Assembly: GCF_016587375.1 (NCBI RefSeq)
Contig: NZ_BNJG01000003.1
Coordinates: 992,001-1,056,000, forward strand
Direction of reading: 5' to 3'
DNA from: Ktedonobacter robiniae
GTDB lineage: Bacteria > Chloroflexota > Ktedonobacteria > Ktedonobacterales > Ktedonobacteraceae
DNA: 64,000 bases
Notes under the pieces: model-generated
Database searches by the model: none
What the model saw: the letters and a program-made list of their open reading frames with translations, nothing else
What the model was told of the DNA's origin: nothing
Made by a program: the position numbers and the translations under genes
In this document: positions 26,734-34,805 of the stretch, piece after piece
Numbering within the stretch: position 1 is the first letter of the stretch
Layout of the letters: every line of letters begins with the position of its first letter

Positions 26734-26829
26734 AGTTCCGTCGCAGTAGTAGAATGTCCTGGCTGTGGTAGAACGCGTTCGCTCTCTCCAAGCAAGGGCA
26801 TCCTTCGCTTTCCCCACACAAACCTCGCA
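26734..26829 (+). pseudogene. CxxC-motif reading frame, decayed copy C
   Basis: Encodes VVECPGCGRTRSLSPSKGIL and RFPHT, matching copy B's VECPNCAS...LRFPAHT segment; a TAG stop lies about ten codons upstream and the C-terminal KRKT part is lost. It closes the array of remnant, nucleotidyltransferase, remnant, nucleotidyltransferase, remnant. Confidence 0.45.
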
Positions 26830-26836
26830 TCAGAAA

Positions 26837-26863
26837 ATATGATAGTACACTATACTATCATAT
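26837..26863. promoter_or_regulatory. Perfect 11-bp palindrome
   Basis: ATATGATAGTA (26837-26847) and its complement (26853-26863) with a 5-nt spacer lie about 60 nt upstream of the promoter of the 27023 operon; a repressor or IS-end site is possible. Confidence 0.45.
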
Positions 26864-26920
26864 GCTTTAAACATACAATAAGGAATAAATTGCATAAAGT
26901 ATGTTTTTATTAACAACTAG

Positions 26921-26948
26921 TTGCTTAGAACCTACTTTTGGATATAAT
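26921..26948 (+). promoter_or_regulatory. Promoter of the coiled-coil/exonuclease operon
   Basis: TTGCTT (26921-26926) and TATAAT (26943-26948) with a 16-nt spacer, 74 nt before the ATG at 27023. Confidence 0.5.
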
Positions 26949-27022
26949 ATAAAAGTAAAAGTATATGTGGCGAGGAACAGACAGTTGATAAGTCTTTTTC
27001 GTTTCTAAGGGTTGGGTAGCAT

Positions 27023-27691
27023 ATGAGAGAATGGGGCGATTTATTCGCGAAGTTTAGCAGGGTCACAGATCGTTTAGGGATGCCAATTGACACAGATATT
27101 CTTGAGATGGTCGTTGCTTTAAATGCACTTGGCATCACAACAACTATGTCTTGTGGGGGCCATATAGACGAAAGAGGATTCTTATTGCCATGGGTTGATA
27201 TTGAGAAGATTGACCCTCCTATTCGAGAGCTACGAGAGCAGCTTATTGCTCTGAACGCAGAAACCCATCAATTGCGGCAAGAACTTGAGGAACAACGAGA
27301 GCTGCAAGCCGATCCTTCCATGATCCAAGAGGCACAAGCCCGTCTCAAGGAGAAGAGTGAGGAGAGAAATCTCCTCGATCACCAAGTACGAATGCAACAA
27401 TGTACCATGCGCACCACCTTAGTTGAACATCTTTCACGATTTTACGAAGACCGTGTGGTCTCGTTTGATCGAAGACTGATCCTCCATCGCTTAGGCCTTA
27501 GCCGAACACGTATGGAAAGCCAGGGGGCTCATGATTTTTACCTCTGTGCCCCTCTAGAAATTCAGCAACAAAAGCTTGCCGAGTACCGAGAAGAGATAAT
27601 GGACTTTGCTCGTTTCCTCAAACACATCTACTTTTCGCATGTATCGAAAAATACTCTATCCGTTCAAGGCCATAGAGAGGATCTTTTGTGA
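27023..27691 (+). CDS. Unknown coiled-coil protein coupled to exonuclease
   Basis: 222 residues. A small N-terminal domain (DTDILEMVVALNALGITTTMSCGGH, with Cys and His that could bind metal) is followed by a long heptad-rich coiled coil (about residues 65-130) and a helical C-terminus. No family was recognised. Its stop overlaps the GTG start of the exonuclease gene (GTGA), so the two proteins are likely made together and may act in one DNA-processing pathway of the element. Confidence 0.65.
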   Translation: MREWGDLFAKFSRVTDRLGMPIDTDILEMVVALNALGITTTMSCGGHIDERGFLLPWVDIEKIDPPIRELREQLIALNAETHQLRQELEEQRELQADPSMIQEAQARLKEKSEERNLLDHQVRMQQCTMRTTLVEHLSRFYEDRVVSFDRRLILHRLGLSRTRMESQGAHDFYLCAPLEIQQQKLAEYREEIMDFARFLKHIYFSHVSKNTLSVQGHREDLL

Positions 27692-28557
27692 AACGTACTG
27701 TTCTCATTGACGGTCATAATCTCCTTTTTCGCTATTTTCAGGGCATGCCACCTACAATCTTTGCAATAAATGGACGACGCATACATGCGGCCTATGGGAT
27801 GATAGCTGATATACTTCGCACGATAAAGCTATTTCTCCCAACAACCATAATTGTTTGTTTTGATTCTCAAATGCCCTCAGAACGGGCTGCACACTTTCCA
27901 GCGTATAAGAGCAACCGAGCCCTCGCCGATACCACAAATCTCTCTTCCCCATTTGAACAACTGGATATTGTGTATGATGCATTGCACGTTTTAGGCATTC
28001 CATGGGTAGAGCTACCAGGAATTGAAGCAGATGACCTTATTGGGAGCTACGCACATGCCGCAGGCAATCAAGAAGTGATCATTGTCTCATCCGATAAAGA
28101 TTATCTACAACTCATAAGCGATACCATAACGCTTTATGTACGCAGAGGAAAGAACGAAACGCGATTTACGCCACAGCTTGTCCACGATACTTTCGGTGTC
28201 ACGCCCAAGCAATATGTTGATTTCAAAGCGTTGACAGGAGATGCATCCGACAATATTCCAGGGGTGACCGGAATAGGAACTAAAAGAGCAGCCTCTCTCT
28301 TACAGCTTTATTATACAGTAGACAATCTCTATGAACATCTTTTTGAATTATCACCTCATATGCAAGCCTTACTAAGTGGTACCCGAGAAGATGTTGTAAG
28401 AAATCAAAAACTCATCAAAATCCAGACAACGTTACCTGTAAAACAAGAGCTTTTTGAGGCCTGTTTTCATCGACCCATGTTAGACACACCTGTACGAAAG
28501 ATCTTTCTCCATCTTGGGTTATTTGCTGAAAAATTCAAAGCTATCTCGTCTGAATAA
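27688..28557 (+). CDS. 5'-3' exonuclease / flap endonuclease (PolA N-terminal type)
   Basis: 289 residues. The PIN/H3TH signature is complete: VLIDGHNLLFRYFQGMPP at the start, FDSQMPSERAAHFPAYKSNR, LPGIEADDLIGSYA and IVSSDKDYLQLIS (acidic metal ligands), and TGDASDNIPGVTGIGTKRA as the helix-3-turn-helix. It removes RNA primers and flaps, like the N-terminal domain of DNA polymerase I, but is free-standing. Translation is coupled to the upstream coiled-coil gene. It probably serves replication or recombination of the element, alongside the DnaB and primase encoded here. Confidence 0.9.
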   Translation: MKRTVLIDGHNLLFRYFQGMPPTIFAINGRRIHAAYGMIADILRTIKLFLPTTIIVCFDSQMPSERAAHFPAYKSNRALADTTNLSSPFEQLDIVYDALHVLGIPWVELPGIEADDLIGSYAHAAGNQEVIIVSSDKDYLQLISDTITLYVRRGKNETRFTPQLVHDTFGVTPKQYVDFKALTGDASDNIPGVTGIGTKRAASLLQLYYTVDNLYEHLFELSPHMQALLSGTREDVVRNQKLIKIQTTLPVKQELFEACFHRPMLDTPVRKIFLHLGLFAEKFKAISSE

Positions 28558-28629
28558 CAAAAATCGAAATAGGGTAGCATATGACCTTGTACTCAAGTTG
28601 ACAAAAACGCTATATCTTCTCAATTCTAT

Positions 28630-28956
28630 TTACACCTCAATGTCAGCGCTTTCTATATGTCTGTGTTGTGGTGGCCCAAGTACCACCACTTGTCTATCTA
28701 TAATGAGTTCACCGGGTACTAGGTGCACTTCATAGGTTTTCGTATGAATTTCGCCTATATGCTTGATTCCTCCAGCCGTAAACAAAGGAACCCATTGTTC
28801 TTCCTGGTCTACGAGATAGGCTACTTCCCATGGTAGTGTGAAGATGGCTGTTATTTTCTCTTCTTTGCGTACCAGACGCATATGTGTTGTCTCATCCCCT
28901 TTAGCTGCAAAACATCGTGACTGTATACATTGTATCTCATATAAAGACGTATTCAA
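28630..28956 (-). CDS. Possible small hypothetical protein
   Basis: Up to 108 residues from a TTG start at 28956; ATG 28881 is an alternative giving 83 residues. Composition is protein-like (RLVRKEEKITAIFTLPWEV, then ELIIDRQVVVLGPP), with alternating hydrophobic residues suggesting beta strands. There is no family match and only a weak ribosome-binding site. It is the only candidate in the 850-nt gap between exonuclease and NYN genes. Confidence 0.4.
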   Translation of the reverse strand: MNTSLYEIQCIQSRCFAAKGDETTHMRLVRKEEKITAIFTLPWEVAYLVDQEEQWVPLFTAGGIKHIGEIHTKTYEVHLVPGELIIDRQVVVLGPPQHRHIESADIEV

Positions 28957-29092
28957 TCACCAAACAACGATTTCTGCTATCTGCGTCATCTCCAATGGCT
29001 ATTGGCCTTCAACACACTCTTCATAAAACCGCCACTGGCACTAGATAGTTATTGAAGACTACAAACCATGCTTGCAAAGCCAAAAAAAGAGG

Positions 29093-29172
29093 CAAAATGA
29101 CTACATTTCCCCTCCAATCAAGGTGTATGAAAGCCTCATTACACATCATGCCTGGTAGATGTAGTCATTTTG
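29093..29172. repeat. 14-bp inverted repeat pair
   Basis: CAAAATGACTACAT (29093-29106) and its exact complement (29159-29172) enclose 52 nt. It could be a small MITE-like unit or a regulatory hairpin in the gap before the NYN gene. Confidence 0.45.
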
Positions 29173-29408
29173 ACACAAAAAAGCTTCCGAGAATGGCGTT
29201 TTGTCTCATGTGAGAACAACCAACATCAGGCACGACACAATCATGGATCCGATACAAAAATAACGCCATTGCTTTTTGTCAAAAAAATAGCGTATGCTGT
29301 GGCAAGCCAAACATATATTAGATTCTTTTTCTATTGAAAAACCACGTATGCAAATGTCACAAGCATACTTACAAAGAAAGTTTTCCCAATGCATTAGGAG
29401 CACAGAAG

Positions 29409-30275
29409 ATGAACGAGCAGGCTACCCCCTCCTTACAGAAGGCGATAGTCCGAGCTGCCTTCTCATTTTTCACTGGTAGAAGGAGTGCTCCACTTGCCCC
29501 GGTAGCACTCCTTATCGATGGAGAAAACATCGCCTCTGATTTTGCCCCTTTCATGCTTGTCGAGGCAGGGAAATGGGGAGGAGTCTGTATTCGCCGAGTC
29601 TATGGGAACTGGTCACATCCCTCCATGGCATCCTGGCAGGCCATTGTCGATCATTATGGATTGACACCAGTTCACCACAAACATCCAGTCGTAGGAAAAA
29701 ACGCCGCTGACATTATGCTCGTGGTGGATGCAATGGACCTTTTACATCAGGGCTATAGACATTTTTGTATAGCAAGCAGCGACAGCGATTACACACCTTT
29801 GATTCGACGACTACGAGAGGCCGGGGGGATTGTGCTTGGGATTGGCAAAGCAGAAACACTTCCAGCACTCAAAATGGCATGTACGATCTTTCTCTCCACA
29901 CACCAGTTACTGCCTCCTTCTGCAAACATAAAACCTCTTTCACTTCTACCTCATCCTTCCAGAGAGCCAATACAGCCAACATCATCTCCCGTGAAAGAGG
30001 CTGGATTACAAACGAAAAACGGAGATTCTCCATCAAAAGATGCTCAACTGCTCACATTGCTTCAAGAAGCATACACCCTTGCCTCTAGGAAAAGTGGAGA
30101 CAATTGGATTTCTGTACAACAGCTCGGCACAGTTTTGCAGCAGCTCCAACCGGGCTTCACGCCAAAGCACTTTGGAAGTTCTAAGCTCAAACAACTCGTA
30201 CAGAAATATCCTCATCTCTTTCAAACAGAACCGCGTAAAGGCGGGCAAATCGTCATACGGCTCAAAACCACATAA
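29409..30275 (+). CDS. NYN-domain ribonuclease-like protein with LOTUS (OST-HTH) domain
   Basis: 288 residues from ATG 29409, chosen for TAGGAG eight nt upstream; an earlier in-frame start exists at 29334. The NYN (PIN-like) fold shows its acidic residues: VALLIDGENI (D37), DIMLVVDAMDLL (D101, D107) and IASSDSDYTPLI (D125, D127), expected to bind metal and cut RNA. After a Pro/Ser linker, residues about 210-285 (LLTLLQEAYTLAS...FGSSKLKQLVQKYPHLF) form a LOTUS/OST-HTH RNA-binding domain. Such LabA-like proteins are RNA-directed; on a mobile element a role in RNA control or defence is plausible. Confidence 0.8.
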   Translation: MNEQATPSLQKAIVRAAFSFFTGRRSAPLAPVALLIDGENIASDFAPFMLVEAGKWGGVCIRRVYGNWSHPSMASWQAIVDHYGLTPVHHKHPVVGKNAADIMLVVDAMDLLHQGYRHFCIASSDSDYTPLIRRLREAGGIVLGIGKAETLPALKMACTIFLSTHQLLPPSANIKPLSLLPHPSREPIQPTSSPVKEAGLQTKNGDSPSKDAQLLTLLQEAYTLASRKSGDNWISVQQLGTVLQQLQPGFTPKHFGSSKLKQLVQKYPHLFQTEPRKGGQIVIRLKTT

Positions 30276-30960
30276 GATTTTCCCTATTGAGGGGTTCCTC
30301 GTTCCAATGACGATAAAATCAACGAATTTTCCCAGTTTTGAGACATAATCATTGCAGTCTACCCTCTCAAAACCGGATACACGGATTGCATCCAACAAAT
30401 TGGTGCCTCAGCCCGCTCTACAAGCCAAATATTGCCTATGGATATATTAAGAGAGAATAGATTTCTTCTGAGCTCAGAGAGGGAGAAGTACTTTTTGATT
30501 TTTTCCGGTATCTACTGTTGAGACCCCCCTTGAGCTTACAGGAGATTCATGGTACAACTTCGATAGAAAGAAACATACAGTCTCCATGTGAGATTGGCTG
30601 CCTTGTCCCCAGTGACTGTGAGCAACTCCAGTGAAAGGACAATGGACGTGGTTCTCCATGCCAGTTGAGGAACTCCTGGACACGAACCAAGCCGGTCTGC
30701 TTTCCTGACTTCTCATCGGGGCCAGGACATGACGTGACAACCACACGCTGGTTGAGAGATTGGTCCACTCTGGCAGTGAGGAACTCCTGCAATCGGACCC
30801 TATTGAGCAAATATCGTGCAGAAGACATCGCAGAGGCGATAGAAAGGAGGACACAAGCCGGAGCCAGATGAAATGGCTCTCTCTTAGGCTTTGCCTGCTT
30901 TCTGTCGCCTATGTGCATTTTGGCACCATTCATCTGGTGACAGAAAGAAGGGAGATCCAC
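30276..30960. other. Non-coding gap with short repeats
   Basis: 685 nt with no convincing gene. TGAGGAACTCCTG occurs at 30666-30678 and 30777-30789. An imperfect inverted repeat (CCAGATGAAATGG near 30866, CCATTCATCTGG near 30927) lies just before the coiled-coil gene and may form a leader hairpin. Confidence 0.4.
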
Positions 30961-31653
30961 ATGGCTCATCGTACTCGTGAGCAACAACGGCTTCAGGCCG
31001 ACATCGAGGCCCTGACCTCAGAGCTTAGAGACCTGGAAACTCGTCGCAACCAGCTTCTACAGGACATCCAGTTGGAACGACACCACCTGCTGCGGCTCTT
31101 TGCGGAGACACAGACCCGGCGCTATGCCATCGTGGCGGATCTGCGCAAGCGGTATGTCCAGCTACGGACAGACCTGGCCTTCGCGGAAGAACGGCAGATC
31201 CAGGAGATCAACCAACGACTCCGGGTTGCCCGTTCCCCTATGCGCAAACTGCTTGCGCTCATGGATTGGCAGTATCGACGAGAGTTTCTCTATCGTATCG
31301 CTTCCCTCAAACGGGAGCTTCAATCCCCTCCTCGTACTGAGGAGCAGCGACGCCTGCAACGGGAGATGGAGCATGCCCACCGGGAGTGGCAAGAGACGGA
31401 GCAGATCCTACGAACAGGAGGACCCATTGCAACCTCGGAGACCAAGGCTTGTGAACAGGCCCTGGCAGCCCGAGAACGGCATCACAAACACATCGCGCAG
31501 GTCATCAAAGACAAAGAGGAGCAGCTCGCTCGCCAACAAGAAACGTTGCGTGCCTTGCCTGATCCCGAACGCGACTTCGCCAAACACTTTATCGCTGCCT
31601 TGCAGCACGAACTCAATCAACTGACACCAGCCCAGCTCGGCATCGGCGTCTAA
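30961..31653 (+). CDS. Coiled-coil protein of unknown function
   Basis: 230 residues from ATG 30961, preceded by GGGAG; the open frame continues upstream but without coding character. Nearly the whole protein is predicted helix with heptads (QRLQADIEALTSELRDLETR, then LREELERHHL-like stretches and AQVIKDKEEQLARQQETLRAL), rich in Arg, Glu and Gln. No domain was recognised. It could be a structural or DNA-bound scaffold protein, or the zipper-like part of a mobile-element protein. Confidence 0.6.
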   Translation: MAHRTREQQRLQADIEALTSELRDLETRRNQLLQDIQLERHHLLRLFAETQTRRYAIVADLRKRYVQLRTDLAFAEERQIQEINQRLRVARSPMRKLLALMDWQYRREFLYRIASLKRELQSPPRTEEQRRLQREMEHAHREWQETEQILRTGGPIATSETKACEQALAARERHHKHIAQVIKDKEEQLARQQETLRALPDPERDFAKHFIAALQHELNQLTPAQLGIGV

Positions 31654-31677
31654 ACAGCACGCAGACGGTAGGACAAT

Positions 31678-31920
31678 ATGGACTACTGTCTTTTGTGCTA
31701 CTCTCCTCATCCCATCATTGCTTTCCAAACTCATCCCACTGGCCTTTCGTGCGACGCTTGCGATCACAAGCGCTTCGCCGCCAACGAGCCAGGTGGAGAA
31801 CATTTCCCCAAAAATAGGCAGAAAAAATGCAGCATGTCCTCATTTTTCACCATAGGAACATGCTGCATTGAGCGAAGACTTGCGACCAACAAGCCTTCTC
31901 TTGATCTGCCTCTAGTATAG
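31678..31920 (+). CDS. Possible small double-CxxC protein
   Basis: 80 residues starting MDYCLLCYSPHPII with a second pair SCDACDHKRFA, i.e. two CxxC knuckles able to hold one zinc. A weak GGTAGGAC precedes the ATG. The C-terminal third overlaps the 31826-31869 inverted repeat and looks non-coding, so the real gene may be shorter or absent. Confidence 0.35.
   Translation: MDYCLLCYSPHPIIAFQTHPTGLSCDACDHKRFAANEPGGEHFPKNRQKKCSMSSFFTIGTCCIERRLATNKPSLDLPLV
31826..31869. repeat. Perfect 12-bp inverted repeat
   Basis: AATGCAGCATGT (31826-31837) and its complement (31858-31869) enclose 20 nt. It may be a terminator-like hairpin or an operator upstream of the DNA-metabolism module. Confidence 0.5.
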
Positions 31921-31953
31921 CGCCCCGGCGCAGCAAACGCAAGCCGGAGACAC

Positions 31954-31984
31954 AGCCTCTTCCCAGATCAGGGAAGGGGCTTTT
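31954..31984 (+). terminator. Hairpin 28 nt before the 32012 gene
   Basis: An 11-bp stem (31954-31964 with 31971-31981, one G-U) with a 6-nt loop and TTTT tail, terminator-shaped, ending just upstream of the ribosome-binding site of the first module gene. Confidence 0.65.
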
Positions 31985-32011
31985 GTGTTGATGACAAGGA
32001 GGCTTCTCATC

Positions 32012-32356
32012 ATGGTATCCCTGACGACACTCCTCACGCACACCGCCTGGACGGCGAATGAGGCCTTGAATTACGCGCGGCCACGCGACGAGGTGCGCAC
32101 CGTTGAGCTTGTCCTGGTTGACACTCAGGTGCGTCTACGCCTTGTCGAGCATGAGGCCACAGGTCAATGCGGATTCAGCCAGCAACGCTTTGATCCCCGA
32201 TACAAAACATGGCGTGGCCGTGTGCGCTGGACGGCCAGCTTTGCTCACCTCTCGATGGTGCTTACTCAGGAGGAACGCCAGCTTCTTGAGGCAACGGGCT
32301 GGAAGCCTGCCTTCTTCACCTACCCCTTCACCCTGACCCTTACGCCCTCCAACTAA
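32012..32356 (+). CDS. Hypothetical protein, first gene of the DNA-metabolism module
   Basis: 114 residues from ATG 32012, selected because AAGGAGG ends 9 nt upstream; earlier in-frame GTG/TTG/ATG codons lie in the hairpin tail. The protein (RTVELVLVDTQVRLRLVEHEATGQCGF...WRGRVRWTASFAHLSMVLTQEE) looks like a compact alpha/beta domain and is not recognised. It is followed after 18 nt by another small unknown gene, forming a pair. Confidence 0.6.
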   Translation: MVSLTTLLTHTAWTANEALNYARPRDEVRTVELVLVDTQVRLRLVEHEATGQCGFSQQRFDPRYKTWRGRVRWTASFAHLSMVLTQEERQLLEATGWKPAFFTYPFTLTLTPSN

Positions 32357-32374
32357 CGGAAAGGATACCCATCC

Positions 32375-32800
32375 ATGCTTGAACGTGTCAACAAACAGGA
32401 TCTACAACCCTCTACCATTGTGCTACGGAAAACGGCTCCCACAGCCGTCCAGGTACTCCTCTTCACTGGCAGTATCTATCTTCCTTCCAGGCCCGATGAC
32501 AAGCTCAACGAGCAGGCGCTGGCCGTAGTGGCAGAGCAACCGGAAGGAGACTATTACTGTCCCCTGGAAGTCGCCATCATAGCGCACTTTGACAGCAACC
32601 AAACCATGAGTGTCGTGGAATTGCACGAGCGCTTACACCAGCTCCGAGAGCTTGAATTGCATGGCCCTGATGAACGCTCACAACGTGCCTGGTTTCGCTT
32701 GCACAATGAACTCCTCGGCTATGGGCTGGGGCTGACCTGGGAGCTCACTAGCGCCACCTGGTGCGTCTCTGTGCTCAACGATCCTCAGGAGCATGACTAG
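32375..32800 (+). CDS. Hypothetical protein
   Basis: 141 residues, start ATG 32375 after GGAAAGG. No family was recognised; the middle (DYYCPLEVAIIAHFDSNQTMSVVELHERLHQLRELELHG) suggests mixed strands and an amphipathic helix. It is co-directional and 18 nt behind the previous gene with no hairpin between, so the two form one transcript. It ends just before a GC-rich hairpin that precedes the primase gene. Confidence 0.6.
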   Translation: MLERVNKQDLQPSTIVLRKTAPTAVQVLLFTGSIYLPSRPDDKLNEQALAVVAEQPEGDYYCPLEVAIIAHFDSNQTMSVVELHERLHQLRELELHGPDERSQRAWFRLHNELLGYGLGLTWELTSATWCVSVLNDPQEHD

Positions 32801-32836
32801 ACGTTTCCCCACAACTGAATACATCGTTCTCATTCG

Positions 32837-32874
32837 CGCCCCCACGGCAATGCGACAGTACTGCCATGGGGGCG
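32837..32874 (+). terminator. GC-rich hairpin before the primase gene
   Basis: Twelve pairs with one mismatch (32837-32849 with 32862-32874), loop 12 nt, no strong T-tract after it (TGTTGC). It ends 32 nt before the primase start, so it may be a stabilising or processing hairpin more than a terminator. Confidence 0.5.
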
Positions 32875-32905
32875 TGTTGCAACCACAATCGAGGAGAAAT
32901 ACATC

Positions 32906-34072
32906 ATGCAACAAACGCGATATGAGGCTACCTCGTCAGGAGCCATCAACGTCGTCACCCGGCGTGGCACGCAGATAGAGATTATCTCGGAGCATGACCT
33001 CTGGGAACCGCTTCAGCGCGGAGATTGGCTCCGAGCCTATTGTCACCTCCATGGTGGGGATCGACAGCGCTCGCTCTCGGTGAACCGCCACAACGGCTGG
33101 GGACAGTGCTTTAACTGCCACGCTCGCGTGCTGGTCAAGGAGTTCAACCCGGATGCCAGTGCCAATCTGCTTCGACACCATCACCGCTCACCCCAACGGA
33201 CGTACTCGACCGTTGTACCATCCTCACATCCCATCCAGCATCAGGAGACACACAACCAGCAAGGGCGCATCGTGCCGCTACACCATGCCGCTCAGGGCAG
33301 GCCAACCCCAGCCGCAACAGCGTGGCAACGCAAGGAAATCACCTCCCTTCTGCATCTGGATGGCTTCCTTCGCTTGGCGCTGGGAAGCTACGCCCTTGGT
33401 GACTCCTGGCAGGCTCAGGCCTATCTGGAGGCACGCCACATCCCCCTGGAGATCGCGAAGGCAGCAGGCGTCGGGTATCTCCCAGAAGAGTTAGCTGCAC
33501 GCCAGGCCAGTGGCGAACACCTCTTGAAGCGCTGGGTGGACCGACTTCTCTTCCCCCTCAACGCTCCTGAAGGGCGTGGCTATATTGGGCGCTCGCTCTG
33601 GGGCTGGCAGACCTGCCTGGATGAAAACATCCATAAGTCGCTGCTGGAGGATGCGGCGGAGGATGCCCCCAAGCGCTGGATCAAGACCAATCCCGCCGGA
33701 TGGTTCTGTGAGCCGCCAGTACAATGGGCCGAGCATGTGATCATTGTCGAGGGACCATTCGACCGTCTAGCACTCCTGGCCGCTGGCTTTGATCCTCATG
33801 AGGTCGCGGCGATAGTCAGTACGTCCCTTCGCGTCGAGTGGTTGCCTGATCATCTCAAATCAGTGCTCCTGGCCCTCGATGGAGACACTGCCAGCAAGGA
33901 AGCGGTCCAGCGATTGCAGCAACAGATTAGAGCCGGAGAGATTCGCGCCGAGCTATGTCTGCCTCCTCTTGATGGCATGGGTAAGGATTGGAGCGAGAGA
34001 TGGCGAAGATGTGGCGCTGATGGCTTGGAAGCTCTCTATGCCTCCTTCGCCTTGCTCGAACAGGATATATAG
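32906..34072 (+). CDS. DnaG-like primase (CHC2 zinc finger and TOPRIM)
   Basis: 388 residues. A CHC2-type zinc site is formed by C46/H49 and C68/C71 (YCHLHGGDRQRSLSVN, then GQCFNC). The TOPRIM domain follows with EHVIIVEGPFDRLALL (catalytic Glu near 281) and VLLALDGDTASKEA (DxD near 321). It should bind DNA and make RNA primers, or be the priming half of a plasmid primase; it is shorter than chromosomal DnaG (about 600) and lacks a clear helicase-binding C-terminus. With DnaB and the initiator it gives the element autonomous replication functions. AGGAG precedes ATG 32906. Confidence 0.85.
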   Translation: MQQTRYEATSSGAINVVTRRGTQIEIISEHDLWEPLQRGDWLRAYCHLHGGDRQRSLSVNRHNGWGQCFNCHARVLVKEFNPDASANLLRHHHRSPQRTYSTVVPSSHPIQHQETHNQQGRIVPLHHAAQGRPTPAATAWQRKEITSLLHLDGFLRLALGSYALGDSWQAQAYLEARHIPLEIAKAAGVGYLPEELAARQASGEHLLKRWVDRLLFPLNAPEGRGYIGRSLWGWQTCLDENIHKSLLEDAAEDAPKRWIKTNPAGWFCEPPVQWAEHVIIVEGPFDRLALLAAGFDPHEVAAIVSTSLRVEWLPDHLKSVLLALDGDTASKEAVQRLQQQIRAGEIRAELCLPPLDGMGKDWSERWRRCGADGLEALYASFALLEQDI

Positions 34073-34106
34073 CATGTCTTCACTCTCACATGGAATACAA
34101 ACAACA

Positions 34107-34155
34107 ACAAAGGCTTCGCCCCTCTGTCGGCAAACTTGTGGGACGAAGCCTTTGT
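34107..34155 (+). terminator. Hairpin before the 34177 gene
   Basis: Long stem of about 15 pairs with one mismatch (ACAAAGGCTTCG... with CGAAGCCTTTGT), containing an A-tract on the left and T-tract on the right, ending 21 nt before ATG 34177. Confidence 0.65.
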
Positions 34156-34176
34156 CATGAAGAAAGGTAGTTCTTA

Positions 34177-34728
34177 ATGGCAAGCATACCATACACGAAA
34201 CGACCTGTCGAGATTCAGGTCCGCCCCTCAAAACCGCTTCCCGATGTGCTGCCGCTCGAATGCGGTTCGCTCGGTGTGCTACTTGAGGCTCTTGGCCCCA
34301 GGAGCACCGTCTTGCTTATGCCGCTAGAAGGCACCCAGCGACAGGGTGACGGTTTCCTCCTCAAGCACTTCATCGTGCATTTGACGGCCCGTAGCGCCGA
34401 ACCTGGCAGCCCCATCTTCTACGCCTCCTTCAAGGCGGCTGAGGTCAGCAGTGTAGGCGGGAGAGGGCAGATGGTCTTTCCATTCCGTCAGGAACACTCC
34501 GATCCCCAGGTGCTCACGCGGGCGCGCACGCTCCTCGATGAACTACAAACCTGTGTGACCGATGTCGTGAGCCAGACCTCCCAGGTGAGCACTATTCACA
34601 CGCCCGCTCGCTTTCGCTTGCCAGATGAATATGTCTGGGGCGTGGCAAGCCAGGTGCAGGAGAGCGGGATTGCCTTTCAACAAGGACACTGGCGGCTTTC
34701 CTCGGAAACCTCGCGTTCTCCACGCTAA
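34177..34728 (+). CDS. Hypothetical protein
   Basis: 183 residues between the primase and the Rad52-like gene. No family was recognised. The N-terminal half looks beta-rich (STVLLMPLEGTQRQGDGFLLKHFIVHL, SPIFYASFKAAEV), the C-terminal half helical, with a basic end. The position in a replication-recombination module suggests a DNA-binding accessory protein, for example a single-strand-binding-like factor, but this is only context. Confidence 0.6.
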   Translation: MASIPYTKRPVEIQVRPSKPLPDVLPLECGSLGVLLEALGPRSTVLLMPLEGTQRQGDGFLLKHFIVHLTARSAEPGSPIFYASFKAAEVSSVGGRGQMVFPFRQEHSDPQVLTRARTLLDELQTCVTDVVSQTSQVSTIHTPARFRLPDEYVWGVASQVQESGIAFQQGHWRLSSETSRSPR

Positions 34729-34752
34729 GGCCTCCCACTTCATCGACGTTTC

Positions 34753-34783
34753 ACCAGCACCATTCCTCAAGGGTGGTGCTGGT
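34753..34783 (+). terminator. Hairpin before the Rad52-like gene
   Basis: Perfect 10-bp stem (34753-34762 with 34774-34783), 11-nt loop, tail TTCCTT, ending 22 nt before ATG 34806. Confidence 0.65.
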
Positions 34784-34805
34784 TCCTTGCTTCAGGAGAT
34801 TTTCG

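Noticed and set aside
30547..30987. Minus-strand 146-codon frame
   Set aside because: It is created by the direct repeats in a non-coding gap and overlaps the start of a well-supported coiled-coil gene.
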